Part shown: positions 1 to 10,926 of the stretch, one piece after another
Layout of the letters: each line of letters opens with the position of its first letter
Numbering within the stretch: position 1 is the first letter of the stretch
NCBI RefSeq assembly: GCF_000001735.4
Contig: NC_003071.7
Coordinates: 15,289,443-15,353,442, forward strand
Direction: 5' to 3'
Length of the DNA stretch: 64,000 nt
Origin: Arabidopsis thaliana
Lineage: Eukaryota > Streptophyta > Magnoliopsida > Brassicales > Brassicaceae
The notes under the pieces: model-generated
The model's input: only the letters and a program-made list of their open reading frames with translations
Told to the model about the DNA's origin: nothing
The model's database searches: none
Position numbers and translations under genes: made by a program

Positions 1-768
1 ATTTCATTTTGATATACGTATTTATTGTTATTTAGTCATACGTATGAACGTAACACGTTACAACAATATATATCTCTACTACATAGTATTATCTTCTGTT
101 TTTATATTACCAACATATTTTTGCTTAAAATCATTGCCTAACATATGTTCTTTTTTATATGGATTGGTTTGTTATACATGATATTATGTCAAATTAGTAA
201 TATTATTACTGAAAATACCAATTTACAAACGGATTGATTGATTTGTGTTATTTCAAATGTAAATTTGTTAACAATTTGTTATATAAAAAAACTGCCAAAT
301 TATTTTGTTTGTGAATAATGATTTTAGGGTCGGGTTCGGACATTTAAGAATAAGGCTTCACTCGGACTCGGACATGGCTGTCCCCTGACACTTACGTGAT
401 ACCAACTGATACTTTCTAACATATTATCTATCTTATATAATGTTTATTGGGGGAATACTGTATCACTTTCTTATAACTCTAGAGATAAAACATTAAGAAA
501 AATCTCTACTAGTTCTTCAAAAACAATTCGGAGCGAGAACATGGATGGACCAAGTCATGAACCATGACTATTAATTAAGTCTTCATTGAAAAATCTACAT
601 CAAAGTTTTAAATAAATAATATCAAGCTTAAAATGAACCACCTTCCATTATGTGACGATGATGTGGACCAACAAAAGAAATATACCAATCACAAAGACCA
701 GTTTAGTCCCAAAACTACCCCTTATCACTTTTTTATAGATCATTTCCATTAATTTCACACCAATCAAA
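1..768. other. Intergenic, upstream of the DUF247 gene
   Basis: AT-rich sequence with no credible coding region. A GC-richer patch at about 325-400 has repeated TCGGAC-type words and could be a transposon scrap, but I cannot assign it. The last 100 bases should hold the DUF247 promoter and leader. Confidence 0.5.
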
Positions 769-2115
769 ATGGTGGATGCGGCGGAGCAACCACCTTCTAC
801 CTCCGAGGGAGAAAGCCTCCTCAAGATCCACATTGAGAGGATGCATAAGAAGCTGAAGGAACCACCACGGTTGCTCAGTTCGGCCGCCGGGAAACCTACT
901 TGCTCCATCTTCCGGGTACCTCAGAGCATGATTGATTGTAATGGAAGATGCTATGAGCCACGAGTGGTCTCGATTGGACCGTACCACCGTGGCCAAACAC
1001 AACTCAAAATGATTGAAGAACACAAATGGCGTTACCTAAACGTTCTGCTCACTAGAACCCAAAACCTAACTCTAGAGGATTACATGAAGAGCGTGAAGAA
1101 CGTTGAGGAAGTGGCGAGAGAATGTTACTCCGAGACAATCCACATGGACTCGGAAGAGTTCAACGAGATGATGGTTCTTGACGGTTGCTTTCTCCTTGAG
1201 CTGTTTCGCAAAGTGAACAATCTTGTTCCTTTCGAACCAAACGATCCACTTGTGGCCATGGCTTGGGTTCTTCCTTTCTTCTACAGAGATTTTCTCTGTC
1301 TTGAGAATCAAATCCCTTTCTTCGTTCTAGAAACTTTGTTCAATCTCACAAGAGGAGACAACGAAAACGAGACAAACGCTTCTTTACAATCTCTAGCGTT
1401 TGCGTTTTTCAACAACATGATGCACAGAACAGAGGAAGATCTCGCCAGGTTCAAAGAGCTAAGAGCCAAACACCTCCTCGACCTCCTCCGGTCAAGTTTC
1501 ATCCCGGAGAGTGAGCTTCACACGCCGCCGGCAACGAATCCAGGGAAGGAAAAGATGCCGTCCCACATTATCCACAGCATTTCGAAGCTCCGGCGAGCCG
1601 GGATCAAACTCCGAGAGCTGAAAGACGCAGAGAGCTTCTTAGTGGTGAGATTCAGACACGGGACCATCGAGATGCCGGCGATCACCGTCGACGATTTCAT
1701 GAGCAGTTTCTTAGAGAACTGCGTGGCATACGAGCAATGCCACGTGGCGTGCTCAATGCATTTCACGACATACGCGACGCTCCTAGATTGTCTGACGAAT
1801 ACTTACAAGGACGTTGAGTATCTATGCGACCAAAACATCATAGAAAACTATTTCGGAACAGATACAGAGCTGGCGAAATTCGTGAACAGTTTAGGCAGAG
1901 ATGTGGCGTTCGACATAACACAGTGTTATCTCAAAGACTTGTTTGAAGAAGTGAATGAGTATTACAAGAGTAGTTGGCACGTGGAATGGGCTACTTTCAA
2001 ATTCACTTACTTTAACTCTCCTTGGTCTTTTGTCTCTGCTCTTGCTGCTCTTGTTCTTTTGGTCTTGTCCGTTATCCAGACTATTTACACTGTTTTCCAG
2101 GCTTATCAAAAATAA
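769..2115 (+). CDS. DUF247 domain protein (plant-specific, single membrane anchor)
   Basis: An intronless gene of 448 residues, which is the usual length of plant DUF247 proteins. Seen in the sequence: the motif YEPRVVSIGPYHRG at about residues 62-75, LENQIPFFVLETLF in the middle, and one hydrophobic segment near the C-terminus (about residues 418-445, following SPWSFVSALAA). These three are family hallmarks. The start is the first in-frame ATG after an AT-rich leader. DUF247 proteins are generally predicted to sit in the plasma membrane with the bulk of the protein on one side; a molecular function is not established for most members, although in grasses some are linked to self-incompatibility. 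I recall this locus as At2g36430. The gene has no operon-like relation to its neighbours. The family call is firm and the function is unknown. Confidence 0.9.
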   Translation: MVDAAEQPPSTSEGESLLKIHIERMHKKLKEPPRLLSSAAGKPTCSIFRVPQSMIDCNGRCYEPRVVSIGPYHRGQTQLKMIEEHKWRYLNVLLTRTQNLTLEDYMKSVKNVEEVARECYSETIHMDSEEFNEMMVLDGCFLLELFRKVNNLVPFEPNDPLVAMAWVLPFFYRDFLCLENQIPFFVLETLFNLTRGDNENETNASLQSLAFAFFNNMMHRTEEDLARFKELRAKHLLDLLRSSFIPESELHTPPATNPGKEKMPSHIIHSISKLRRAGIKLRELKDAESFLVVRFRHGTIEMPAITVDDFMSSFLENCVAYEQCHVACSMHFTTYATLLDCLTNTYKDVEYLCDQNIIENYFGTDTELAKFVNSLGRDVAFDITQCYLKDLFEEVNEYYKSSWHVEWATFKFTYFNSPWSFVSALAALVLLVLSVIQTIYTVFQAYQK

Positions 2116-3205
2116 ATTTTTCAACCTTTTCATTATTATATTGCAGTTCAAACAAATGTGTTGATATGATTTAATGAAGTAAAATGAGAATTCGTGTATT
2201 TAAAACCCTACTTCTATTATTGAGTAGTACAATTATGTGTTTGTTGGGATTAGTTGTCCAAACATGCATCGATAGTGTTTTTCGAGTAATAAATAAATGA
2301 TGTTGAGATGTATCATGTATGATATATTTTTTTTCCAGAAAAATTGGTTTACATTATTAAAAGATTATACGAGATGAGATTGTGTATCAAGAGAGTTATA
2401 AATATTAATGACAACTATTCTATAATTCAATAAATAAAGGGTTCAATTATTAGCAAAAATACGTGTTTGTTTGATAGGTTGACTGCAGGAATTGGTCAAT
2501 TTAGTAGAAATGTCAACGATCCTCAATGTTTCAGTCAACGAACAGCTCATGCTTCATAAATCAAAGTGAATAGTAAAACCCTGGACTTTTGGTAATTTCC
2601 TGTAACTAACATAATAACATTTGACACATATTTTATTTCCATATCTGGAACTTTCTGACCAAATATTTAGTACTTTTACATAATCAATGCATAAAAATAA
2701 AAAAATTGATTCGGTGCTTCATTCTAAATATTGAATTAAAGAATGCAATCTTGTCGTGATAATGTGTTAACGTAAATCTATCTATCAGGACTAATTTCCC
2801 TCTGCTATGAACGTTAAAAACTTTGTTTAGACAAATGATTTATTTTGAATATTAATATATAGAAATCATCCATAAAAATGATCAAACATGCGAAGAGGGG
2901 AATCCGAGTATGAGTACTGAAGACTTTTCCCACGACTCTCGAAATAACTATGTTTGAGTTTCTTTTTACCAAGTCTCTCGAAAAAGACTCGGTCGTAATT
3001 TCTTCTTCTTCAAATAATGTCTTAACTTAAGCAAGCCGCAATGCATATATAAACACACAATCCAATACACATTTTTCAAGAAACATACATAAATTCCACA
3101 ACTACACACAATCCAAATATACTTTTGATATTCTCCTTCATCTTAAATATCGTTTCCAAGCTCGTCATTTTGTGAAATCATTCTCGTTTTTACACGAACG
3201 CAATA
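2116..3205. other. Intergenic region with promoter of the small gene at 3206
   Basis: It holds the 3' flank of the DUF247 gene and the upstream region of the small gene. A W-box cluster lies at 2479-2538 and a TATA-like element (ATATATAAAC) at about 3043-3053. No other gene is visible. Confidence 0.5.
2479..2538. promoter_or_regulatory. W-box cluster
   Basis: Three strict W-box words, TTGAC[CT], occur in 60 bases: TTGACT at 2479-2484 on the + strand, and GGTCAA at 2494-2499 and AGTCAA at 2533-2538 read on the minus strand. A TTGACA lies between them. W-boxes are WRKY binding sites and clusters are typical of defence-inducible promoters. The cluster is about 0.7 kb upstream of the small gene at 3206. 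Binding is inferred. Confidence 0.45.
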
Positions 3206-3430
3206 ATGAGCGGCAAAACATCGATCACTAGCAGGTCAGACGAATTTCAAAGGCAGATAGATCATAAAGAGATGCCTCGAGATCACCAAATTGAAAGGCA
3301 CACTCATATTCACACGACGCGTTACCGAGGGGGCAGTCTAGTTGAGGAGGTCATCGAGAAGCTTGAGAGATTCAAAGTACGTACGGTTAACATCTTGGTG
3401 GGAGGAGAAGATGACGAACAGAAGAAATAA
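3206..3430 (+). CDS. Small hypothetical protein, 74 aa
   Basis: This open frame encodes 74 residues of a charged, His-rich, soluble protein with no signal peptide or membrane segment. The C-terminal half (SLVEEVIEKLERF) looks helical and amphipathic, and the tail is acidic-basic (GGEDDEQKK). I do not recognise a domain. Support for a real gene is a TATA-like element about 155 bases upstream, a leader free of other ATGs close to the start, and the lone ORF in an otherwise empty region. I recall an unknown-protein locus here (At2g36440). An overlapping frame at 3342-3536 looks like a shadow. The W-boxes upstream suggest stress regulation, which is inference only. Confidence 0.55.
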   Translation: MSGKTSITSRSDEFQRQIDHKEMPRDHQIERHTHIHTTRYRGGSLVEEVIEKLERFKVRTVNILVGGEDDEQKK

Positions 3431-4860
3431 AACAATTACCAAATATTCAAATTCATTCATTCATTCATTTCTAACCAACAAGACTATTTACCTATTCATT
3501 GGTCTTCTTTTTATTTTGAAGCTATTTAAAAGGTGAAATAGTGTTTTAATGGGTTGTATGGGTTACGAAGGCTGCAAGTTTTTTCTTTCTTTTTTTCTTT
3601 TTTATAGTTTTAAATACCCAAATAGTTCAAATGTATGTAATATGCATGAATGCATCAATTTCTTTCATACGTATGAAAATGTTACCCTTAAATAACCTGT
3701 TGGAACTTGGAACATATGTAATTTTGATGTACAAATTCGGATGATTTGCTTTGTTTTCAAGCATCTTTATAGTTCAGAATAAATTCAAAACTCTAAAGTT
3801 TTGATTTAACTAGAATGCAAAATATATTCATTTATAATATTTAAAAACTGTAACCTAAAAGAAAAGTTATTTTTGGTTCGGTTTCGCATTTACAACTTCC
3901 AAATCATATTTGATCAAATAGAAAAATGTTTCATAAACATAACCATTTAAATGATGATAATAAAGTAAAAAATAGGTACATATGTCTCAAAAAGACACAT
4001 ATATATGAGTAATCAAATTAAAAGGTAAAATACATATTGAAAAAAATCAGCAAGCTTATGATTCGACTAAGACTCGTTTCCATAACCATCTTGTGTTTTT
4101 TCCTCACCAAACCCATTTAGCTCCTCTCCTTTTCTTTTCTTTTTTTTCGTTTTTTCTTTTCCCATTCTGCTAACTAGGCTATGCATATCCTCAAGTATTT
4201 GTAAGATTGTTTGCATATATTTTATTATATTATCCGCTTGCTAGGGTTATATATACATTATGCATATTGTAACTTTTTTTCATTAAACTTTATGTGCCGA
4301 AGTTCAAACTATATCAAAATTTCAATTGCTATATACTAGAAGTGGTGGTCAAATATATTACAAGTAGAATTATTTCATGACATTGACCATTATATGTATA
4401 TTTTTAAAACTCCTAGAAAATCCCACAATTCAAATGGCTTCATACTTATGTCAGGTCACGGTTCAAAATGGTTTCGTGTTTTCTTATATATAAATAATGA
4501 TTGTTTATCATGTCTATATTAGACATATTTAATTAGTATATCAATCATATTAGACATATTTAATTAGTATATCAACCATACCAAGCCCTACGAAAATTGT
4601 ATCCATCTGTAAAATAAACAAATGAGTATCAGTCAAGGCATTGACTATTCATTACATTTGGCATTACATCAGACTAGATAAGATTGTAAATTGAGAATAA
4701 TTTAAAGACAAAAACTTAATACAGTACGACCTTATATTACGGTCTTAACGGGCCTAACCATGCATACAATGCATCACTAGACACCATATTTATTTATTTC
4801 ATACATACATATATAGAAACACACAAAATCACATATTTATATGGTTGGTTTGTTTAACTA
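3431..4860. other. Intergenic between the small gene and HARDY
   Basis: AT-rich and convergent between the 3' ends of the small + gene and HARDY. It contains a 31-bp tandem duplication at 4516-4577 and pyrimidine-rich tracts near 4130-4160. I see no coding region. Confidence 0.5.
4516..4577. repeat. 31-bp tandem duplication
   Basis: Two nearly identical 31-base units starting ATATTAGACATATTTAATTA lie head to tail at 4516-4546 and 4547-4577 in non-coding sequence. This looks like simple slippage or local duplication. Confidence 0.8.
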
Positions 4861-5415
4861 TCATGGAAAATTCCACAAGTAATCGTCTCCTCCAGGAAAA
4901 CCATCAGCGTCGTAAGCAGCATCAAAGACAGTAGGACGAGGGGGGCTAAGAAGCATTCCTTCAGCCATATTCATGAGCACATTAGGCATGTCGAATACCA
5001 AATCCTCGTCCATGAATCCATTCATATTTGTATTATCATAACTACTATTCATGCAAGCCACACCACTTGTTTGGCTGTTATTATTTGCCATAACAATCGC
5101 ATCCCTAGCAGCACCAAAAGCAGCAGCGGCCGAAGCGGCTGCTGCTTGGATGTCTGCTGGAGACATGGAGGTTGGGGCAGGCAAAGAGGAAACTGAGTTT
5201 GGGAAGTTGAGCTCAGCTTGACTGCCTTTGAGGGCTAGAGCTGCCACGTCATAGGCTATTGCCGCCATCTCGGGGGTAGAGAATGTTCCTAACCAGATAC
5301 GGTTAGGTTTTCTCGGCTCACGGATCTCAGAAACCCATTTGTTTGAGTTCTTTCGCTGCCTTACTCCCCTGTACAAAGGGTGGCGGCCGCCATTGTCTTT
5401 GGAGGTTCCTTGCAT
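4861..5415 (-). CDS. HRD: AP2/ERF transcription factor HARDY (DREB A-4 type)
   Basis: An intronless protein of 184 residues with a single AP2 domain at about residues 15-72, running from [13 protein letters not shown] through [19 protein letters not shown] to LNFP. The valine and glutamine-adjacent positions of the second and third strands fit the DREB side of the family. After the domain come an alanine-rich stretch ([19 protein letters not shown]) and an acidic C-terminus ending DDYLWNFP, both typical of the A-4 group. The factor acts in the nucleus on DRE/GCC-type promoter elements. The HARDY gene is known from an activation-tagged line in which overexpression gave drought tolerance and denser roots. 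The ATG at 5413-5415 is the first in frame and is preceded by a purine-rich leader on the minus strand. I recall the locus as At2g36450. Confidence 0.93.
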   Translation of the reverse strand: MQGTSKDNGGRHPLYRGVRQRKNSNKWVSEIREPRKPNRIWLGTFSTPEMAAIAYDVAALALKGSQAELNFPNSVSSLPAPTSMSPADIQAAAASAAAAFGAARDAIVMANNNSQTSGVACMNSSYDNTNMNGFMDEDLVFDMPNVLMNMAEGMLLSPPRPTVFDAAYDADGFPGGDDYLWNFP

Positions 5416-6745
5416 ATTGATAATGAGTATTAGGGTTTTGAGTAGAGAAGAGTGATGAGTTTGAGGAAGGAGAGGAAGAGATCGAAGCCATTTTATGGTG
5501 CAGTTAAGTTAGTTGGAGAGTGAAGTACGTAGTGAAGAGTGAAGAGAAGAGAGTGAAGAAAGTGCAAACCAGTTAGAAAATGGTTTGGGAGGAATTGATC
5601 ACAGCTTAGAGATGATGAAGCTAAAGCTGTAAAGACAGCTTTTTAATTGCTCCTCTTGTTGGATATCGCGTTTTTTTGGGTGGTGGCCAATTAAGTTGCA
5701 AATGATGTATATATGTTTCTATCTAAAGTGGTCGTTTTCGCCATCACAGGTTCATGAAAATACATGTGTTCTCATGATCTTGACACCACTTTATTGAAAA
5801 CACTTCAATAAAAATTAAAATTATCTACTTCATTTGTGTGATTTACAATATTTTTGGTATAATTTTGTGTTATTTACATATTGTGAAACTGTATTTCAAT
5901 GTTGCTATATATACACTCCATGTCCAGGGGTATAAACCACAACTTCTCCAATGTCATAATAAGACTATAATGTATATATGTATTTCCTATATATTGCTTA
6001 CTTTGGGGTTAATGGTTATTTCAGAATAGAAATGAATATAGAGTTGACTTGGTGAAGGGTCGGATATTTATAGAATAATCACATCGAAAAGTGTCTTAGA
6101 AATGCTAAGAAGAAGTTAGTGTGTGATTGCTGTTTCGTTTGGGTCAATTTCTTTGAGGCTTTATCATCCCCACTAGACATTAATATAATGTAATAGATTT
6201 TCTAGATTATTCTCATTCAAACTTGTCAAATCGATTAGGGTAAGAAATCCATTTCATGTCTCGATATACCGTGGAATCTTTGTTCCCACCATAGATGTAT
6301 GTGTGTGAAAAAAGAAATTCACCTAATTAAATCAAATTTTCTCTATCACCTACGTCTGCTGGTGCGTGCCGGTTGGCACTTGATCTACTAGGCTGTCGGA
6401 TATCTATGTAAAAATCAAGCATAAACATTGTAAACTAATTAATTAAACTTGATTAACAGAAAATAAATCAGAACAAGTACTAGATTCATATGCTAACTAA
6501 TGTATTGGCTACAAATACCACTTAATTTGAATCTATAACTAACCCACGGTGTAGTAAATACTTGGTTTCATTATAGTTTCCCAAAGTCTAAGTGAAAGTT
6601 GTGGTGTCTATACTATTTGTTCTCAAAGTCTCCAAGTATGGTGTCTATATGTTCTCAAAGTCTCTCAATTCTCAGATATTTTGTTGTTGTAACTAACGAA
6701 AAATCAAAACTAATTATTCTATTGACTACGTAGAGAATGATTCTA

Positions 6746-6780
<35 letters not shown>

Positions 6781-7486
6781 AATAATGGTAAGCTAGCTTT
6801 AATGCTTGCCTAACAAAAGCTTTTTGTGTATATAAAATACATTGTCTAGTAAAAATTTTGCTTTTGATCTTACTTCTTATGCCATAAATTAATTACTAGG
6901 TAGAATGTTAACTATATTATTAAAGCAGTCGGTAAATCCTTTCAACGTAGAAATAGTGGTGATATCAAAGGATTCCAAAAAGTTTGCAAGTAGATCACTG
7001 ATACAAAAGAAAAAAAGAATATGTACATATTTCGTTTTGATTGAATAAATACAACATTCAAAAGAAAAGAGTTTTCTAATGCTAAAAAATATGGATGTTG
7101 AAATGTGTAAGCATGGTTGGTAGCCTCACTGGCCTGTTCTTCTGTTGTGCCAGGAGGCCTTTTAGAGATTGTATGTTACCTTTGGGTTTCAAAGTTGGGA
7201 GTCCAAAATATTTCGATGATCTTTTCTATTTTCTTGAGTTTGGTAGACATTATGAACTATACAACCGCCCAAATGTCGTCACTATTGATAATGTTAAATT
7301 ATAACCCAACAAGCTAATATTCATTTTTAAAAAGGCTTCATAAGAACACAAAGACCTCATAAAAAAGTATAAACGGGGTTCTTTGGTGCCACCACTCTTC
7401 TAAACAAAACACCAAACAAAAAACAGAGAAAGTGAAAGCAAGAACATAAACGATGATATAAAAACTACGATCCTCAGCCTCTTTCT
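5416..7486. other. Intergenic, HARDY promoter and FBA6 3' flank
   Basis: About 2 kb without a convincing gene. HARDY upstream sequence lies from 5416, a (TA)n tract at 6750-6777, and the FBA6 3' UTR to the right. Two overlapping short frames at 7095-7317 hint at an old coding fragment but match nothing I recognise. Confidence 0.45.
6750..6777. repeat. (TA)n microsatellite
   Basis: An uninterrupted run of about 14 TA dinucleotides in intergenic DNA. Length polymorphism is likely. Confidence 0.9.
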
Positions 7487-8945
7487 TCAGTACTTGTAAT
7501 CCTTAACGTGAAGGCTCTCAGCTGCACCTTCACCGAGCTTAGCATCACCCTTGTAAGCACCAAGTGTTGCTTCAGAGTTAGCTTTGCATCTGACCAAGAA
7601 CGCTTCTTGAGCCTTCTTCACATTCTCCTCTTTTCCTCCCCAAGTCTTCAAAGTGCTCTGCTGCAACGCCCTTCCAAAGGAGAAAGACAACGACCAAGGC
7701 TTCTTTGTCTTCAACTGGTTCATCGCGTTAAGGTTTCTTGTCGCCTCTTCCTCGCTCTGTCCACCAGACAAGAACACTATGGCTGGAACAGCAGCTGGAA
7801 CTGTCCTCTGAAGAGCACGGACAGTGTGCTCAGCAATCACCTCTGGTGCAACCTTCGCACTCTCTGATCCTGGAGTAACCATGTTAGGTTTCAAGAGTGT
7901 TCCTTCTAGCAAGACATGGTGATCACTCAGAGCCTTGTAGCAAGCTGCAAGAACACGCTCTGTCACCGCGGCACACTTCTGAATGTCATGAGAGCCATCA
8001 ACAAGAATCTCAGGCTCCACAATCGGCACAAGACCGTTCTCCTGACAAATGACAGCATACCTAGCCAATCCATAAGCGTTCTCATGGATAGCTAACTGAG
8101 ATGGCTCATTAACACCAATCTTAAGAACCGCACGCCACTTGGCGAAACGAGCACCAGCCTCGTAGTATTTCTTGCAACGGTCACCAAGACCATCAAGACC
8201 TTGAGTAGTAGTCTCACCATTGGTTCCAGCAAGCTCAACGGTACCCTTATCAACCTTAATACCAGGCAAAACTCCTGCACTCTTCAACATATCAACAAAA
8301 GGCGTACCTGCATCACAACCAAAATCAACCCCAATCAAAGTCAACGATGATACACAGATTCAGACATATAGCGATGTTAAACTGTCAATTACCATCAGAG
8401 CTCTTCTGGTAAAGAGTTTCTTCAAAGAGGATAACACCACTGAGGCAAGGAAGAGCTCCAGGAGTAGTGAAGAGAAGCTCACGAAGAGCACGTCTGTTGG
8501 ATTCAACGTTCTCAACGTTGATGCTAGCGAGACGTTTCCCAATAGTACCAGTTGATTCATCTGCCGCAAGGATACCTTTTCCAGGTGTTCCGATGTAAGC
8601 AGCGTTAGCAATCAGCTCATCTGCAAGAGCAAAACCCAAAAATTAGACTCGTATAGTCAGATCACTTAAACAACTAGTCCAAAGCCTTTATATAAACCTC
8701 AAAAACGTTAAACCGTAAGACCTAAAAACCAAATCGAAGACAGCTAAAATCATTCTGATGTGCGTGATCGGATAATCTATCAATTTTTAGTGCAGAAGAC
8801 GAGATCGCATCAAAGTAGCACCGTATCAACGAAGAATCCAAACTTGTGACACAAATTAATATCGATTGTGCAGAAAATTGATAAACAGAGTACTGAGAAA
8901 GAGAGATGAAGTGTTACCGGCGAATTTGGAGGTGAAGGAAGACAT
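7487..8945 (-). CDS. FBA6: Cytosolic class I fructose-bisphosphate aldolase
   Basis: Three coding exons: 8918-8945, 8393-8620 and 7487-8307, joined at GT-AG sites. Together they give 1077 nt and 358 residues, the normal length of plant cytosolic aldolase. The enzyme cleaves fructose 1,6-bisphosphate reversibly to glyceraldehyde 3-phosphate and dihydroxyacetone phosphate. Motifs seen: [13 protein letters not shown] at the N-terminus with no transit peptide, the phosphate-binding [10 protein letters not shown], the Schiff-base lysine in [12 protein letters not shown] (about Lys225), [16 protein letters not shown], and the class I C-terminal tyrosine (VKDYKY). The first exon supplies only nine codons. 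A TATA box (TATATAAC on the minus strand) lies at about 9033-9042, and a GAT repeat sits between it and the start. I recall the locus as At2g36460. Confidence 0.97.
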
Positions 8946-9942
8946 GGTTGAAGAAGAATCGATTTGGTGAAGAAAGTTGGATAAAGAAAGGATGATGATG
9001 ATGATGATGATGAAGATGATGGTGAATTTTGAGTTATATAGGAGAGAGTGATGGTAGCTTCCAGAAGATATTTTGGACTCTTCTCCAAGGTAAGCTTTTT
9101 CAGCCGTTGGATTGTTTATACTTTCTATGGGCCGTTTTTACTACTTCCGTGATTACTGGTTTGTAACTCTAATATTATAGTAACTTCTACCACGTTCTAT
9201 TTAAGGTGTGACTTCGGCCTCACTACGGCCCATTGTAGCCCAATAATATTCCTCAGGTAAAATGATTCAATTTTTGTTTCCCTTGAAAAAAATTGTGTTT
9301 ACAAAATGAGAAGTGAAGACTTTGAGATCTTGGAACCAAAAATTTAGAATTGATATTTATGTGAGACTGTGAGTAGTCTAATTCGGACAATGAATCATCA
9401 AATTCATTGTATCAATTCTTTTCAAGTATTTTTCAGAATTTCAACTTCTAGTGTTTTTATTTATTCATGAATTCTTTCTTGTTTATTTTCTATCCTGCCT
9501 TTTGAATTTTATCCCCTAGCTGCACTTTTTATTTTGTTTGTTTGTTTGAATTTTCAATTTTGTTGCAATGTCCTTTCCATTTCTTTTTTTGGAAATATCG
9601 AAAATGCTCCTATCATCATCATTGTCATAAACAAAAGTTAATAACTTTAGAAGATATTATTAGGCTATTAAATTAGGTACATTTATTTTAGAAGATAACA
9701 AAAATTATGTACATTTTATCTTATGCATAGTTTGCCATCCACGGTTTTGAATATAAATTTTAGTTTTGATGAACACAATTTGAATATCTCTTGCATTCTC
9801 ACGAACATTTGGCAGAGAAAAAACACAAAAACATTTGATCTAATCAACCTATCAGATATACCTAAATGCAACACAAAATATTCTTAAAATTAAAATTTCA
9901 GACAACGAAGAGTTATGTTAAAATGTTTATTTGTTTATTTGG
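8946..9942. other. FBA6 promoter and DUF868 3' flank
   Basis: It includes the FBA6 leader with a GAT microsatellite, a TATA element near 9037, two GGCCCA or GCCCA-type site II words at 9220-9245, and then AT-rich spacer. No gene is visible. Confidence 0.5.
8991..9012. repeat. (GAT)n microsatellite in the FBA6 leader
   Basis: About seven GAT units (ATC on the transcribed strand) lie between the TATA-like element and the FBA6 start codon, so probably in the 5' UTR. Confidence 0.8.
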
Positions 9943-10926
9943 TCACTTTTTAGAGGCACAAATGATAAGTGAAAACGAATGTTTCTCATCTCTAGAACCA
10001 ATATTCTTCTTCATCTCACTCTCTTGTTCATCTTCATCAATCCATAATCTACTATCCAAACCACTCCTCCTCCTAAACATAAACACAGCACACGGAGGAG
10101 TAGACGATGAAGTTGAAGAAGACGATGACGACGACGCCGTTTTAGACGATGAACTAGTCGAAACAGACGACAACGTTTCTTTGTAGAACCAGTCGTGTAA
10201 ATCCCACATCATGTCTATAAGCATTCCATCGAAAAACATGGTTTGATTCCCTCTAAAGTTCCACTTAAGCTTCTTCACCGAAAACACTTTCCTCTTATCA
10301 ACATAAACCGACATCGTTTCAGGACTTTTCACTTTCCATAAATACCCTTCCTCTCCTCCTCCTCCTCCTCCTCCGCCGCATTGAATCTGTATCTCGTGTT
10401 TCCTTCCGACGTCGGAGAATTGAGCTTTCGTCGTGAGCCAACAAGTTCCAGAGAATCTCTCCGTTTTTGAGACTCGCCACGACGACGATGATGACGTGTC
10501 TCGCTCGTGGTCAACGTCGCCGACTCCGAGGGTAATCTCGGAATTTACAACGACGACGACGAAGAATCTTCTTATTGGTTCAGGTCCGTTGTTTTCGTAC
10601 TCTGCTTCCGATAGATCCCAGAGGATCTCGGCGTTGAGTGAACCGGAGGAAGAAGTCAACTTTCTTGATCCTTTAGGTTTTCTGAGTGAAACAGAGTATG
10701 ATTTCGGCGGCGTTGAGATGACGACGGTGAGATTATCCGACCAGGTGAGTGAAACAGAGACGGGTTTGTCGGAAGATGGGAGATTGGATCTATAAGTGGT
10801 GGTTACTGTGTCGGGGATTGAAGGAGGTAATGTCGGAGATATATAGGAATGATTCGATGGACCTGAACAATATGTATCTGATACTTTAATGGCGTGTTCA
10901 CTGTAACAAGCCGCGAGACCTCTCAT
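9943..10926 (-). CDS. DUF868 family protein
   Basis: A single-exon protein of 327 residues that I recognise as DUF868, a plant-only family. Its usual order is visible: an N-terminal segment with VSVSLTWSDNLTVVI, a middle part with FFVVVVVNSEITLGVGD, then KVKSPETMSVYVDKRKVFSVKKLKWNFRGNQ, and a DGMLIDMMWDLHDWFY block before a C-terminal FMFRRR basic patch and LWI. Low-complexity inserts include eight glycines and a long serine/threonine run before the C-terminal block. There is no signal peptide or membrane span. Molecular function is unknown in the family. The ATG at 10924-10926 starts the longest frame and fits family N-termini. I recall At2g36470. Confidence 0.9.
   Translation of the reverse strand: MRGLAACYSEHAIKVSDTYCSGPSNHSYISPTLPPSIPDTVTTTYRSNLPSSDKPVSVSLTWSDNLTVVISTPPKSYSVSLRKPKGSRKLTSSSGSLNAEILWDLSEAEYENNGPEPIRRFFVVVVVNSEITLGVGDVDHERDTSSSSSWRVSKTERFSGTCWLTTKAQFSDVGRKHEIQIQCGGGGGGGGEEGYLWKVKSPETMSVYVDKRKVFSVKKLKWNFRGNQTMFFDGMLIDMMWDLHDWFYKETLSSVSTSSSSKTASSSSSSSTSSSTPPCAVFMFRRRSGLDSRLWIDEDEQESEMKKNIGSRDEKHSFSLIICASKK

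Noticed and set aside
310-400. GC-richer patch with repeated TCGGAC words
   Set aside because: May be a transposon scrap, but it is too short and matches nothing I can name.
1955-2164. Second frame at the DUF247 C-terminus
   Set aside because: A shadow created by the hydrophobic codons of the membrane span.
8621-8639. Extended start for aldolase exon 2
   Set aside because: The extra residues come from intron sequence read from a TTG; the AG acceptor at 8621-8622 joins exon 2 to the nine-codon first exon.
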